Source: Elmis aenea
Taxonomy: Eukaryota > Arthropoda > Insecta > Coleoptera > Elmidae
NCBI GenBank assembly: GCA_947652605.1
Contig: OX393579.1
Location: 50,040,970 to 50,104,969 of the forward strand
Length of the DNA stretch: 64,000 bases
Reading direction: 5' to 3'
Made by a program: the position numbers and the translations under genes. Below, piece after piece: positions 35,738 through 48,900 of the stretch; within the stretch, counting starts at the first letter, position 1, and every line of letters starts with the position of its first letter. The notes under the pieces are model-generated. The model was not told the DNA's origin. It saw only the letters and a program-made list of their open reading frames with translations, and did no database searches.

Positions 35738-36741
35738 ACCTACGCTAACCAATTTTTCGATCAATGTTTTAAACCTGAATCGACAATAAACCAACATTCT
35801 AATGGGTTCAAAAACGCAGTATTGCAAATAGGCTTTTTGAGGACATATTAACACAATAAGTGTCTATTTTGAGTTCTCGTGATCCTCATTTTAATGTGAA
35901 GAGCGTTTTTCATTTTCAATCATAACATTTTTCTTGTGAGTCTCCAAACCTTAACCAAATATTATTGTGAACACAGTCCTAATTTTGTTTGATACTAAAG
36001 AACACCGAACCAAACTCATTTGTTTAGTTTTTGAAACTTTAAGTCGTAGAGAGACCATAAAATATAACTTTATTTGAAGTTGATGAACTTCAAAAGTAGA
36101 TTTTGTTTGTAGTTTGCATCATAATTAATAACAATTTTACATGCCCGGCTTTGAATTTTTTATTTTGATACACCTTGCCAAATTCTGGCGGCAATGACCT
36201 CCATCTCCTGACAGTTTTAGGATCTCGACAGTAAAATTAATCGCAACACGGAATTGCCTAATATTTTCGTGTAATTTTAAAGCACATTGCGCAAAAAAGT
36301 CTCCCTGGAATTTCACGACGAAAATTTAGCTTCGTAATAGCACCTACGTTATTGCTTGCCAATGTCGGAATCGTACGTCTACAAAGTGTCGTTCCCCTTG
36401 GGACATACCTGAGAAGTTTTCAGCCGGCGGTGCCTTTCTTTGTCCGTAACAAACATCTGCTGCCGACGTTTCTTGTAATTCGTCTTTTCTTAGCCGGGGT
36501 CGGTAGTGCACGTTGAGAACTTAACTTGCACATCCTGTGAAGTAGGACCGAGGGGTGTATCGATGTAATTTCAATATCGGTATAATTTTAATATCGTAGG
36601 TACGATGTTTTGTAATGTTAGGTATTTGAGTACTCGCTACTTCAATTACAGTACAAAGTATCGTAGGTATTTATGTTTAATTATAAATAAAGATAGATGG
36701 CAATCAGCTGTATACATTTCGTTGTTACTGTAGGGGAAACT
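35738..36741 (+). other. Presumed slingshot intron, nothing recognised
   Basis: Unique-looking sequence with a GC-richer block at 36360-36560. No exon or RNA gene identified. Confidence 0.35.
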
Positions 36742-38234
36742 GCGGCAAAACCGGATAGCGAATATACAGGGTGTTTCTTAAATATAGCGAAAAAATTCGG
36801 GAGGTGATTCCTTATCGAAAATTAAGGGTGGTCTTTCATACATTTTTTTTTCCTTAGACGTCTCCTTTCGAAGTTATATTCCCCTAGAAAGGAGCGGTAA
36901 AATTAGGCTTTTATTTTATTTCTCAAATTTGGATAAATGTAGGAGAATGATATTTGGTAGATTGTTTTATATTGGAATATTTAATGGAGCTTGCTTACTT
37001 ATTTTATTTTTTACTCAAAAACTGTAGATTTTACGAGAAAACTAAGGAATAAAAAGAGTTTCTAAATAAACCAAGCTTTCAAAAAAGAAGTTTTTAGTTG
37101 CTAAATTTTAACCCACCACAAAGTTCTGATAAAAAAACCAACAAGGGCCGCACTTTTCGGCCCCCTGTGAAGGTGGGCGATAATTGAAACTATTACTATG
37201 GGAACCCTTTTAATAAGTATAAAACATCTACCAAATATCATTCTCCTACATTTACCCAAATTTGAGAAATAAAACCTAATTTTGCCGCTCCCCTCTAGGG
37301 GGGTGCAACTCCGAAAGGAGACGTTTAAGGAAAAAAATGTGTATGAAAGACCTCCCTTAATTTTTAATAAGGAATCACCTCCAGATTTTTTTTGCAATAT
37401 TTAAGAAACACCCTGTATATTTCATGTTTGAAAATACAACAGTAGGCAAAAAATCGACTAACTTATACCAGTATAGAATAGACTCGCTGCAATCAGAACG
37501 TAATGTTTTATTTAAAATAAAAATTAGTCCGAAAAAATAGTTTTTGAAAAATGTCAACATATTCGGTTTTGCCACATTGTTGGGGTATGTACAATCGGAT
37601 GCCTTAGTAAAAACCATATAATACTAAAAAAATTGACAAAATATTTATTCAAATTTCACCAAAAAATATAAAAATACTCCAATTTAATCATATGAAACTA
37701 AATATTATGTCAAAACCTTTATTTAAATATCACAAAAAATCAGTTGAAGTTTTTCAGGATTCCTTAAAGATAGTGTTTTATGATGTCTACCAAGGAAATC
37801 ATAAAGCCAGTCCCTTTCAACTCTTTTTCCTGTTGAATGTGTGGAAGCTGGAAGGGTTATATTGTTGGTCTTGGCAAACTCAAATACGAGTTCACGAAGA
37901 TCTTTGTTTTAACAGCAAAAAGTGCTTCACATATTCCTATTCTTGGACAACTGAAAATACTGACATAAAACCACCAATCTTTTTTGAGCACCTTTCAAGG
38001 GGGATATAACACCCCTGTGGAGACTTCTTCTTGTAAGCATCAGATGCTCTCTTGTAGCCCATATTTCTATCAAGAAGTTCTTTGATTACTCACGCCATGC
38101 TTTTCACAGACAAGCTTTGCATTTGTGTCTTGGCACTTTCTTGTCATCTGGAAACCTGCAAAAAAAGGAATGTGTGTTGTAAAACCGGATACTGTCTGAT
38201 TTTGCCCGATACATGGGTATCCGGTTTTATCCGA
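36742..38234 (-). mobile_element. pogo/Jerky-like DNA transposon remnant
   Basis: On the minus strand around 38075-37710 the sequence translates, with stops, to a CENP-B/Jerky-type N-terminus: a psq-like GYKRASDAYKKK, a VFSVVQE block, then LRELVFEFAKTNNI and RDWLYDFLGRHHKTLSLRNP, the usual HTH_Tnp_Tc5 signature. The outer motifs CGGCAAAACCGGATAG (36742) and TATCCGGTTTTATCCG (to 38234) may be its terminal inverted repeats. The DDE part is not found. A foldback element is inserted at 36767. Confidence 0.55.
36767..37415. mobile_element. Foldback TA-flanked element, family 6
   Basis: Left end CAGGGTGTTTCTTAAATATA pairs with right end TATTTAAGAAACACCCTG, with TA outside. The arms agree inwards (GGGAGGTGATTCCTTAT and ATAAGGAATCACCTCC). 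649 bases, loop near 37100. Confidence 0.85.
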
Positions 38235-38510
38235 AAAAAAGTCAATTTAAAAAACATGGCGTAACTTGACTTCAATTTGAGGTAAAAGTTGTACTTCCCC
38301 TTCAAAGTACTCCTAAAAAGATAAAGCAGCCCCACTGCGCTATCGTACTGTATACAAAGTGGCGAGTAGACATGGAGTAGGGGTGATGCGTGATATAAAT
38401 GTTATTGGGGCTGCAAAACGGCTATGAACTATAGAGCTAATTTATTATTTCTAGTGTTTTATCGATATCAAAATTTTGATATTGCTAATCCCTACTGTCG
38501 AGTACCTAAA
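38235..38510 (+). other. Presumed slingshot intron, nothing recognised
   Basis: Short stretch between two transposon remnants; no feature seen. Confidence 0.35.
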
Positions 38511-39238
38511 AGTAAGGTGACCAACCGTCTAGGGAGGACAGTCCTCCTTATTTCACTTCTGTCCTCCCTTGAAAAGTGTCCTTCTTTTTGTCCTCCTTTT
38601 TGTCCTCCTTTTTGTCCTTTTCGATATTTGAAGACTAAAATCTGTAAATCTCCGTATTCGATCGTGAAGAAATTAGAAGACTGAATGTATATTTAAATTC
38701 TGAAAAATTAATACAATGGGAAAATCAACACGTTGAAATTGATAAAAGATGGGTGGAAATATTCAGCCATTTCAAAAATGGACATATTCCATGTCAAAAT
38801 TTATTTATTCTTGTTCAATTTGTGTTGTGCTGCCCTGGAACTAATGCAGCAGTTGAAAGAGTTTTTTCAATTGCTAATGATTTTTGGACAAGTGAGAAAT
38901 CGAGATTGAATGTTGATACTCTAGCTGCAGCACTTGCCGTAAAATTCAATATGAAGGACATTTCTTGTTCAGATATTTCCAATATATTGTTAGAAGATAA
39001 TACACTGACAAAAAATATTCATTCAATGGAGAAGTTCTCCTTTAAATAGTTATAGGCATGTAAGCATAAAATTTCATGTTGGTGTTAGTTACAAATGTTT
39101 TTATTAAGCATTTATCATATTATAATGTTTGCAATGCATAAAATGTGTCTTTTATTTATTTACTTTTATTTTTTTACTTTTTTTTTGCTCTTCAATTTGT
39201 GTCCTCCTTTTCATTGTAAGAAAGTTGGTCACCTTACT
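38511..39238 (+). mobile_element. Short hAT-like element keeping only the transposase dimerisation domain
   Basis: AGTAAGGTGACCAAC at 38511 and GTTGGTCACCTTACT to 39238 are perfect inverted repeats. GTCCTCCTTTT motifs repeat next to both ends (three at 38580-38620, one at 39201). The + strand from about 38650 to 39049 is open and encodes EIRRLNVYLNSEK.., DKRWVEIFSHF and CCPGTNAAVERVFSIANDFW, followed by SRLNVDTLAAALAVKFNM. This is the hAT C-terminal dimerisation domain. Everything upstream is deleted. No clear 8-bp target duplication was found. Confidence 0.75.
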
Positions 39239-40020
39239 GAAAGAAATATCAAAATTGTGGGTGTTTTTGGAATTCATCATTCTGTTAGCTTGTGTGTTAG
39301 ATGTTGTGTAAATATTATGTTGCCGCAATATTGCAACTAACATGTACTTGCAAATTTTATTTAAATTGCTCCATTATTCCTTTTACGAAATATGGCAGTG
39401 TTGTCCACTTGTCGCAACACTTAAAGTTAAGAAATATTTACACAAAAATATGTTTTGTTCGTACGTAATACTTTGTTGAAGCAAAGGACCGCTTTTTGGT
39501 CTGCTAACGGTTTTTGCCAAAACTCGCTGCTGTATTTAGTCCACAGTATGCAGATTCGTCTAAACTTTTTTACGCATAAACGTATCAGGTCATGTTCCAG
39601 GTAACTGTACACGAATAATTTACAATTGTTATTAAATTAGCAGAATAACGGATGTTTAATGTATGTTTTTTTTTTCGTACAATGTACAATGAGCAATTGT
39701 TTATTCCTGTCAGTCGTCATAACAATTGACGGTTGTAAGTATTGTACGGTAGTAATATACATATTTTGTTCTTTGTTGTATATTTTACATTCGGTTAAGT
39801 TGTTATTCTTTACATAATGTTACACACATAAAATTCGCAATGAACGACAGCTCTTTGTCTATCGGTTTAACGTTACTTTTTGTAATGTTTCTTGCTGTAT
39901 TATGGTTGTACGACACGAAACATTTGTACGCACGCAATTTTGTGCATATTCTGTGGTACAGTGGTTAGGAAATTCTGATTTAATTTGATCTCTGGTGCTT
40001 CTATTCCGTGATAACTGCAT
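39239..40020 (+). other. Presumed slingshot intron, nothing recognised
   Basis: AT-rich sequence without exon, RNA or clear repeat. Confidence 0.35.
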
Positions 40021-40690
40021 AAGGCCCGATTGCATTTAACCTGGGATTAACCTAGGGGTTAAACCACGTTAACCCTAGAATTAGACAGTCGCAGCATAGT
40101 TGGCGCTGATGTTGCCTAGTTTTGGGGATTAATTCGTATTTTCAGACCAGTGTTACTTCGTACAATTGGGCCTAAATGTGCTATTGCAATAACGAAGTAT
40201 CCTACGTAAAAATATTGAGATTGATTACGCTAAACAACTTTTGCGTAAACCTTAATGCCTGATTGCATAAAAGCTAAACCCAAGATTAACCTTGGTTTAA
40301 TCCCTAGTTTTAGGCGTTAACCCAGGGTTAATCCCGGTTTAGCTTTTATGCAATCAGGCCCAAGTCTGCGCAAAGGCAAATTGTATTCTGATTTGGACAA
40401 CGTTAAGTTAAACTCCAAGGTCCGATCGCATAAAAAGCTAAACCTGGAGTTAACCCTGGGATTAAACCACGTTAACGGCTTAAACTAGGCAACATCAGCG
40501 CGATTACGTTGATCGCTTTGAAATCACAACATCACAAAAATCCTAGGTCGAATCGAAAATTCTTATGCTTATGACGTATTTAGCACTACTGCGCTTGAGC
40601 GGTGCTAAATTCTAATCCGTCGACGAACATGGGTTAACCCTGGTTTAGTAGTTGATATGCGGTTAAATCAACTTTTATGCAAACGGGCCT
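40021..40690. repeat. Cluster of TTAACCC-rich foldback MITEs
   Basis: Three related segments share GGCC(C/T)GATTGCAT and TTAACC(C/T)TGG motifs: about 40022-40200, a clean hairpin at 40257-40361, and about 40415-40690. The middle one begins GCCTGATTGCATAAAAGCTA and ends with its complement TAGCTTTTATGCAATCAGGC (one-base differences), with arms of about 50 bases. The third begins GTCCGATCGCATAAAAAGCT and ends in TTTTATGCAAACGGGCC. Confidence 0.7.
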
Positions 40691-40886
40691 AAGTGCTGCA
40701 ATAAATCCTATCAATTAATAGATATAAAAAAAAGTGTATGTCATCCTTTAAGTTAAATTATTTTGTTTAACCAAGTTTTGTAATTTTTTGGATACTATAA
40801 TGTGTTAATATAAATTACAATTGTTTTATTCTCTTTATCGACATGTATAGGTAATACTTTTTTGAAGCATAATACATACCTGCGTG
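40691..40886 (+). other. Presumed slingshot intron
   Basis: Nothing recognised. Confidence 0.3.
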
Positions 40887-41198
40887 CAGGGGCGGTTCTA
40901 GGTTTTTCGGGGCCTAGGGCTTATTGAAGTCCAATGGGGCCCCATTTTTTGTTAGATTAAGAATCTTTAAATTGGGGTTAAAAATTCATTTTTAATAACA
41001 TCAAAATCAGAGTTGAAATGTATTTATTTATGAAATGGTGTTGAATGACAAACAGAAAAACATAAGAAATAAAGAAATATTGTTAACAAAAACGTATAAA
41101 CAAACAAAATTTGTGATAGTAATTCAATTATTGTGGGCCCTTGACACTTGGGGGCCCAGGGCTTAAGCCCTATTAGTCCCTATGTAGATCCGCCCCTG
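40887..41198. mobile_element. hAT-type MITE with intact 8-bp target duplication
   Basis: Begins CAGGGGCGGTTCTAGG and ends GTAGATCCGCCCCTG. It is flanked on both sides by exactly CCTGCGTG (40879-40886 and 41199-41206). At 312 bases with no coding capacity, it is a non-autonomous hAT element, and the perfect duplication suggests recent insertion. Confidence 0.9.
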
Positions 41199-41206
41199 CC
41201 TGCGTG

Positions 41207-42399
41207 GCCAACTCTACGACATTTGTGGTGAAGTTGTCGATCGACTTATATTATTTTTCTCGTAAGTGCACTCACTATTTGCAACATTGATAATTTTGAG
41301 AGCATAAGAGCTATAATGAAAGAAAGATTGAGCTCCCACAACAAGTCGTTAAAATAATACTCCTATTTCTTTTAGTCGGTTTATGGCTTTGTTTCTGTTG
41401 AAGTTCAAAATTGGTCAGCCCCGCCTCATTTTAAGCTATTTACTTTATGTGTTGCAAAAAATGACGAAGGTGCGATGTGAAAATTGTATTGGAAAGCGTT
41501 GTAGGTTGTGTATAGGTAAATTCCTTTTAAGTAAAACGATTCTAATTTAATAAATTTAAATTAATCGACCACATTCTTTACAATCGTTAATCACCGCTTA
41601 GCTAAACTGATAAAATTGGGTTACACCGTTTTCTGATAAGGAAGGAAGAAAGAAAGACCTGTTATTCGCGACATAGAAGGCGATGGTTTTCTGGTGCAAT
41701 AAAAATCCACATTCGCGCGCTACTGGTGCAAATGGGGGTCATTAAATGCGAAGTCCAATCGCCGAGACGCGTCGTAGCAAAACTTTTTATGTCCTGTTTG
41801 TGATATTATGCACTATCGACGTCGAAAAATCATTGATCATGACCCTCTTCGCAGTCTCTTGTCTCTCCTTATATGACAATATACTGCAGTTCATAAAATT
41901 CAGAACCTTACGTTAATGCTTAAAGTTATGTCTTTTTTTAGTCATATTCAGAAATGGCATTGATTCGTTCGATTGGACATAATCGTGTTAATAAATGTTA
42001 ATTATTGCACAAACGAGTAATTAATGGGGATATTGTTCAAAAGGAGGGCGCAGTAAAAGATTTTTTGAAATTTCATGTGCTTATAAATAGTATTGACAGT
42101 GGACGTTTTTGTACCTTTTGGTTGCAGGAGTGTGAAGGATTTATAATAAGATAATAAGACTTTCCGAAGAATAAATTATGCAAGAAGTTGGCATGGAACG
42201 CTAATGAGATATTTTTACTTTTCGTTAAATTTACTATCATTTAAATTAATTCATAACCCGACAAAAAATACAGCTTACACGTAAAAATATTTGACATGAA
42301 AAAAAAAAAACAAATTTTCGAAATATTTCCAAAGCCTGCTAGTTTAATTCTACTTAATATTGTGTTGGTGCCCGTAAATTATCAGTAGTAATGTAATTA
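41207..42399 (+). other. Presumed slingshot intron, nothing recognised
   Basis: No exon, RNA or repeat boundary recognised. Confidence 0.35.
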
Positions 42400-42995
42400 G
42401 TGCATTGCAAATTATCGATAATTTTTGGTAAATAGGCCCGAATGCAAGTTAAGCTGAAAAAAACACGAGTGGACGAAGTGCACGAGTGATTTTTTGTTAT
42501 TTATCTTGCACGAGTGACGATTTGTCAAAAATTATAGATTATTTGCAATGCACTAGTTATATTTTGTCAGAAAATTTCCTTTACCTGTCAAATTAAATGT
42601 TTGTTATGTCAAATTTTACAAGTACTGTCAGAGTGGTGCGTCAGGGGTGTGGTTTAATCTGTATTAAAGTAACGCTACTGGTCGCCGAAATTCGTCAAAA
42701 AATTATCAAGACCAAAATATTTAATCGCCTTTCCAAATTTATATTTTCGACCAATCACAAAGTCATGTTTCTTAGAAACGACCAATAAACGCATGAAAAT
42801 CTGTTAATTGCGAAAACGATATTAGAATTTCTAGGAAATCTGAGTTTGTTATTGGTCGAAAACGCAAATTTGACAGGAGGATCAACATCTGACAGGGGAA
42901 TGTAAAATTATTACCGTGTAATATTGCTCCTGTTTGTAATCTCTCTAGAAGATTTAAGATTAGTGATCAGTTGAAAACGCAAATTTGACAGGCGA
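42400..42995. repeat. Dispersed repeat R1, left copy (inverted relative to 46934-47610)
   Basis: Contains GCATTGCAAATTATCGATAA, two CACGAGTG motifs, GTCAGAGTGGTGCGTCAGGG, ACGACCAATAAACGCATGAA, and two copies of GAAAACGCAAATTTGACAGG (near 42859 and 42973). The same blocks occur in reverse orientation and order at 46934-47610. No ORF with a recognisable domain. Confidence 0.8.
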
Positions 42996-42999
42996 ATGA

Positions 43000-43490
43000 A
43001 ATTTTCATAAAACCGCAATAACTCGAGAAATACTAATTGTAGATATATTTTTTTAAAGATTCTTAAATTATCGATGAGAAAATTAAATTATGTAGGGTGT
43101 TTGTTAAATAAAAATTGATTTAATCGTCTTTAAGCCAATTGGACTGGACATTAGAAACACCCTGTGTATTATTTTAAAATTTTAACTTGACAGCAGCTAA
43201 CCATGACACTATTGTCAACTAAAGTATCAAGAAAATTTGGCCTTACTTTGCTAACTTGTTAATATTAATATTTTTCTAGTTTTGTTCCTGTCAATATTTT
43301 GAAAAAAAAATTGAATAACTTAAAACCGATTGATTTTAGATACACAAAACCTTATACATTTTTTTATAAAGAAATTTATTTTGGAATCTAAAAAACGCAA
43401 AATATACATTTTCATTTAAAGGAACAAAGTTACGTATTGGTGTGCAAAAACAAAACACTGTACAGTTGAAAACAATAATTTAAGGGGATG
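43000..43490. mobile_element. Fragment related to foldback family 3
   Basis: GGGTGTTTGTTAAATAAAAA at 43095 and AGAAACACCCTG near 43160 form a small TA-type pair, followed by sequence similar to the right arm of 7032-8584 (GACACTATTGTCAA, CAAAAACAAAACACTGT). Confidence 0.5.
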
Positions 43491-46030
43491 TGGTAAATGC
43501 CCATACCAAATTTTATTCAAAACGTTTTAAAAACTTTAAAAAAATTTATTGTTCAAGTGTTGGCAACACTTTCAAGACGTTCTTTCACGTAAATTTTGCA
43601 TTACCTTGTGTCTCTTGTATTTTTGCTCACATAACGTCTATACATAGATTTAAAGTTTTTAGTATCCAGACATAAAATAATCTAGAGCCACCAAGTCTGG
43701 TGATTTCGGCGGTTGATTATTATCGTTAGTCATGATATAAATATTCTAAATAACATATTTCTGAAAACATTAATCGCTTTTTGAGATGTATGATATGTCG
43801 CTCCGTCTTGTTTGAACTATAGTTCGTCAACTGTTTTCTCTAATCGATTTGTCATTGGCTGGCCCAGTGTATGTATTGGTTGTTGATCTGTTTAAAAGGC
43901 GAGTTTTAATGTTATGATCGATTGCTTGTTCCTGAAATAACAAAAACATGCATTCGATTCGATCCAGAGCGAATAAACCTCATGTTAATTTTATGCCAGC
44001 GTATGTATAAATTACCCACGAGAGAACTATTTATTATGGGATGGTCGTTAAACTTTGTTTTTATTTGCACGTGCAATCCATCACGATATAACCGCAATCG
44101 AGAATTCTTTACATTTGGGATTTCGATCGAGCTCGTTTTGAAAGGCTTCGCCTGCAAAATTTGGTTTCGTATTTCTCGATGACGTTCGTTTTATTCGCAG
44201 ATTGAATTACCCGTCCGTCCCCGTTAATGTATTTACAGTCGCTGCATCTTCGTGAAATAAATTTCGGTTCGAGTGCTCGGAATGTGAGCAGAGTACAGTG
44301 TACACAAAAAACGACTTTAAATTGAATCCTCTGTAGCAATCCCCACGTCCATTTTACTTTAGGAAAAATAAAAAATGACTAGCTGTTTTTGTGAATGTAA
44401 AGATGTTAAGAATAATAAAAATGTGTACATAATTGGGTAATTAGAAAAATTATCGGAACTTAAATGCTGCCCAAGTAATTATAGACAGTAGTTTAAGCAG
44501 AATTTTTAAAAATGTCTGTATTTATTGAGCAGAGGTGCTGTTTTCAACTGCCGTCCCATATTGCCGAGTTAAAAAAATTTGGCAAGCCAAGCATTGCAAA
44601 GACTTTTTAATTATGAATGTTGTTTAAAACATTAAGACAAATTTCATGTAACAGTAGAAGAACACATGACTAAATTTAAAAAAAACTACCTCATCATTTG
44701 CAAAAAAAAAACTGGACCATTTCTCTATTCATCGGAAGTAACTTTTCCTAATTCGTCGTCACAAAAAAATATTTAAAATAAAAACTATATTAAACGTTCA
44801 GCAATTTTTGCCTATAAATAACGCATCGGTGGTCCGGCACCTCCTTTAGTTCAGACAAAATTACAAGATTTTGAATATCCCACAATGGTTTTACTGTTGG
44901 TCCGGCAAAATGATTAATCCGGTAAGGCTCTGGAACCAAGTACCGGAAAATCGGTGTTGTACCAGTTCAATGCCTTCATAAAAATTGAGACCATATTGAC
45001 AGTATTTTTTGGATTCGACAAGTGTATAAAATATTTTCAGAGCCGAGCGATGTCCCTATTTTGAGCTGCTCCGATCTGAGCTTTGTTTTATCTTATTCAA
45101 TCTGCTCTATCAATGAAAATCTAAATAGGCGTAGGGTTGCTATATATCACATTCACCCCCATATGACTTTCAAGATAATTATAGAAGGGACGGCTAATTT
45201 GCATTTTCAGTATTAATCGCCCGAAAGGCTGCACAGGACTTGGATCACAATTAGGGCGAACAGAAAGGCGCACTTGCAAAACACATTTCGTTTTTACTCG
45301 ACTTGAATTGATTGCGTTTGGGTGTATCGCGATATTTTATTACAATTCCTATCGGTTCAATTGCTCGTATCATAAAAAGGCCATTAAAAATTTTAAAGCT
45401 TCTGTAAAAGTTTATGATTGCGGCGTACGCAATTATTATGGCATGTTTTCCACTGAACTGCTCTGCAGAAAAAGTCCGGTGCGCTGAACCGCGGCCATTT
45501 GTCATTAATAATTAACTTGTAATTATGAAAACGATTTTTCAACGGCGAGCGAGATAGTTATTCGCGATAATCTGTCGTGTAATGAAATCGCGCGCGGCGA
45601 CCGTCCATCGTCGCTAAACAAACTCTTTATTTAGCGTTAAGGACAAAATGGCCGGCTTTTAATAAGGGAAGTGTATTCATGAAAATTTTGTTTGTATGGC
45701 ACGATTGGTTCGTTCATTTTCAGCGTGTGGGTGTAGAATCGTGGGGGTCGGAGGATATTGATCCGAATAGTGCGTTCCGACGTTTTTACTTGGTGTAAAA
45801 AGCGACGGTGTACGGTAGGGGTGAACACGTCACACGGAGCGTTAAGGGTTGTAAATAAAAGTTTTTACGAATTTAAAACTCGCAAGACGTGTTGTCATTC
45901 GTCATTGTAATTTATTTTCAGCGCCAGCCGTTGTGGCGCTCTTGAGTGGATAAAATTCGCGTCATTGTTGAGGGGATATTGCACGTCAGACTCATTTAGT
46001 TTTTAAGTCATCTGGAATAATCCAAAACAT
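43491..46030 (+). other. Presumed slingshot intron; unique GC-richer sequence with small TE scraps
   Basis: 43.7-44.4 kb and 45.0-45.9 kb have higher GC and a more complex composition than the repeats, and might be conserved non-coding DNA. A CGGTGGTCCGGCACC..AATCGGTG block near 44825-44960 resembles a pogo-type MITE end. No exon found. Confidence 0.35.
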
Positions 46031-46200
46031 ACAGTGGAACCTCTATATTCATTATTTTTCCGTTCCTGAGGGACGGACGAATATAAATTTAATAATTGTT
46101 CGTTCCATAGCAGTAAACTAAAATTGAAATAATCCGCTACTAACCACGAATCTGATTTATGAGCAGTTTATTTTGAAATTGGAATAAGTCACTTATTGCG
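46031..46200. mobile_element. Possible pogo/Tigger-type MITE end
   Basis: CAGTGGAACCTCTATATTC at about 46032 resembles the terminal repeat of pogo/Tigger elements; GTTCGTTCCATAG follows near 46098. No matching second end was identified. Confidence 0.35.
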
Positions 46201-46355
46201 AAAAATTAGTTAAAGCTGTTTATGATAACAAAAATGTATGGTATTTTTATCTTTAAACATTTTACCTTTTATTTCTCTCGAAATCATTACTATTTTCGTC
46301 AATAGAAATTTTATTGTTAAACAAAAGTGCATAATTCTGGATTTGCTTTACTACA

Positions 46356-46645
46356 CAGGATGTCCCAGATTACATTTCCAACACGGGGATCTCGCTTATT
46401 ATAAGAGATACAACTTTGTTTAAATTAGATGTATAATTCCTTAGTAGGAGAGGAACCACAATCAATTTTTAACAGTACAAAATTCCTCGTACTTTAGATG
46501 TTTTGGCAAAAAAGATGAAAATGTCGAATTTATTTTTCCTATCATAACTTTTTTGTCTTAATCGTTAAAGCAATTTCATTTGAACCTTCTGAACGTACTT
46601 TTTTTATGTAGAATGTAACTATTATCTTACATTTTTTTTATCGGG
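46356..46645. mobile_element. Left half of a family 1 foldback element
   Basis: Starts CAGGATGTCCCAGATTACAT and follows the 12692 left arm (GGGGATCTCGCTTATTATAA and onwards) for about 290 bases, then breaks off near 46645 without a partner arm. Confidence 0.75.
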
Positions 46646-46933
46646 GGTAATTACACGAGAGCCGGACAAACTTGCGTTGCTACGAAAGTTTGGTTGCTAG
46701 GAAAGTCGACGAAAGTCTAAATTGACAAGACAAGATAATTCCTGGGTGTATATTAGCCAAAAAGCCGTTAAAAGGTATTATGTGTTTGTAGAAAAAGTAA
46801 GCTACATAACACGAGTTATAAAGCAATTACGCACTCGTGGAAATATAATATGCTTCTTACAACTCTTGTTATGTAATATGCTGCTCCTATTATAAATATT
46901 ATAATTTTCTTTATGATTTTTATTTTTATTGTA

Positions 46934-47610
46934 GAAAATTCCCTTCACCTGTCAAATTTGCGTTTTCAACCAATCACTAATCTTAAATCTTTTAGAGACT
47001 ACCAATAGGAGCAATATTACACGGTAATAATTTTACATTCCTCTGCCAGGAGTTGATCCTCCTGTCAAATTTGCGTTTTCGACCAATAACAAACTTAGAT
47101 TTCCTTTAAACGGCCAATAAACATAATCATACACTGATAATTTACTTATCGCAATTAACAGATTTTCATGCGTTTATTGGTCGTTTCTAAGAAATCTGAG
47201 TTTTTGATAGGTGGAAAATATAAATTTGGAGAGGGAATAAGGTATTTTGGTCTTGATAATTTTTTGACAGATGTCGGCGACCAATAACGTTACTTTAATA
47301 TAGATTAAACCACACCCCTGACACACCACTCTGACGGTACTTGTAAAAATTGACATAACAGATTATGTATGTACCTAAATACTATTTGGTTCATTAATTT
47401 TTATTAAAATATAATTCTTGAATTAAAAATTAGTTATAAATGATCTATTAATAATAACAATCGCAGTAAGTAGTAGGTATACTTTAATTTATCTAAATTA
47501 AACAACATTTTAATTTGACAGATAGGTTTAGGTGAAGGAAATTTTCTGACAAAATATAACTCGTTCATTGCAAATAATCTATAATTTTTGACAAATCTTC
47601 ACTTGTTATA
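46934..47610. repeat. Dispersed repeat R1, right copy (inverted)
   Basis: Reverse complement of 42400-42995 with an extra AT-rich insertion of about 140 bases near 47365-47510. CCTGTCAAATTTGCGTTTTC occurs twice (46957 and 47071). The two copies are about 3.9 kb apart and point towards each other. Confidence 0.8.
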
Positions 47611-48900
47611 TTACTATTGATAATTTTTCATTTAATAATCAAATAATTTAAGACATATTTCAATAGATTTTTGAGATGTTCTGTTTGATTATTCTGCAGA
47701 AAGTACATTGTGATGACATTGAAATTCCTTTAAAATAAGAAAAAATATACACGTAACATTTGAAATACATAAATTGCAAATTACTGCAAATTAATCAGAA
47801 TTTTCAACGTAAAGGAAGTTCTGACGCAAATCAATTAATCAAGTTACCAATAATGTACTCCACTTACGTTCCACCCCAACTTAATATTCCACTCTGCCAT
47901 TGTGTGGGGGTTGAAGCTCGCAATCCTTTTGTCGAATATCGCACCGCTTAGTACGGTATCGAACTCTTTGTTCTTCTGCTCGCCGATTTTTTCAGAGTCG
48001 AATATTTTCCTTTGTTGCCCGCCACACGAAAGCCCGTCTCGTTAGTTACTTGTAATCCTTGTTATGTTGCTCTATAATTTAACCACTTGTAAATAACTCC
48101 TCGTGCAAAGGGGAATAAGCGATTTTTGCAGACTTATTTGCTTGCCGGCAAATATGTGGCGCCCTACACATTGTTACAACGCGTTTTGTATGATAATATT
48201 GGGCATAGTTTTACAAGCGGAGCACCGGTTGTACACGCAAATGAATGCGTTCAAAATAAGAGGTTAAGAGGGTACAGTTAATTCTGGGCGAGCTAATTAG
48301 CATTAAAATTTAAAAAGGAACCAAAGTGTTTTACAGGGTTTTAATGCAAAGCTTAATGGCGTGGGTAACAGTTTTCATGGGATTTATACTTTGATGTCCT
48401 AGATGAGTTGAAAACTAATTTCTTCACGCTATTGCACGTTATTACATACAATTACGGGAGTTGTACATTAAGTTGTTATGAAATCGGGCTTGATTTGACC
48501 GTATTATCTTGTGTAAAATAGCAATTTCTTGGGAAACTGTCAGCTATGCAATAAATTGTAAATGACTTTACAATATCCAGAAAGTAAACCATAGTTTAAA
48601 CGTATAAGGCGCACCTATAAGCAATGTCGTTTTCTCGTAAAATAAACTTCAGTTATTAAAAAGCCATGTTACCGTGTCAAACAATCGATGGTTTGTGTCC
48701 TACATTGATGACCGAATGTCCTACAAGGGGTTCAAAAAGTGTGGGTTTACTTTTGATATTTTTAACTTTGTCCGTTCCTAGTTACTTCAGGTTGTACATT
48801 TACAGTAATTCCTTCTAAATAACTTGGTAGTATCAAATTAGAATCAACAGTAATGAATCCAAAGATATTAGAAAACATCATTATAGACGTCAACAATTTT
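47611..48900 (+). other. Presumed slingshot intron, nothing recognised
   Basis: Moderate-GC unique-looking sequence from 47850 to 48750. No exon found. Confidence 0.35.
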
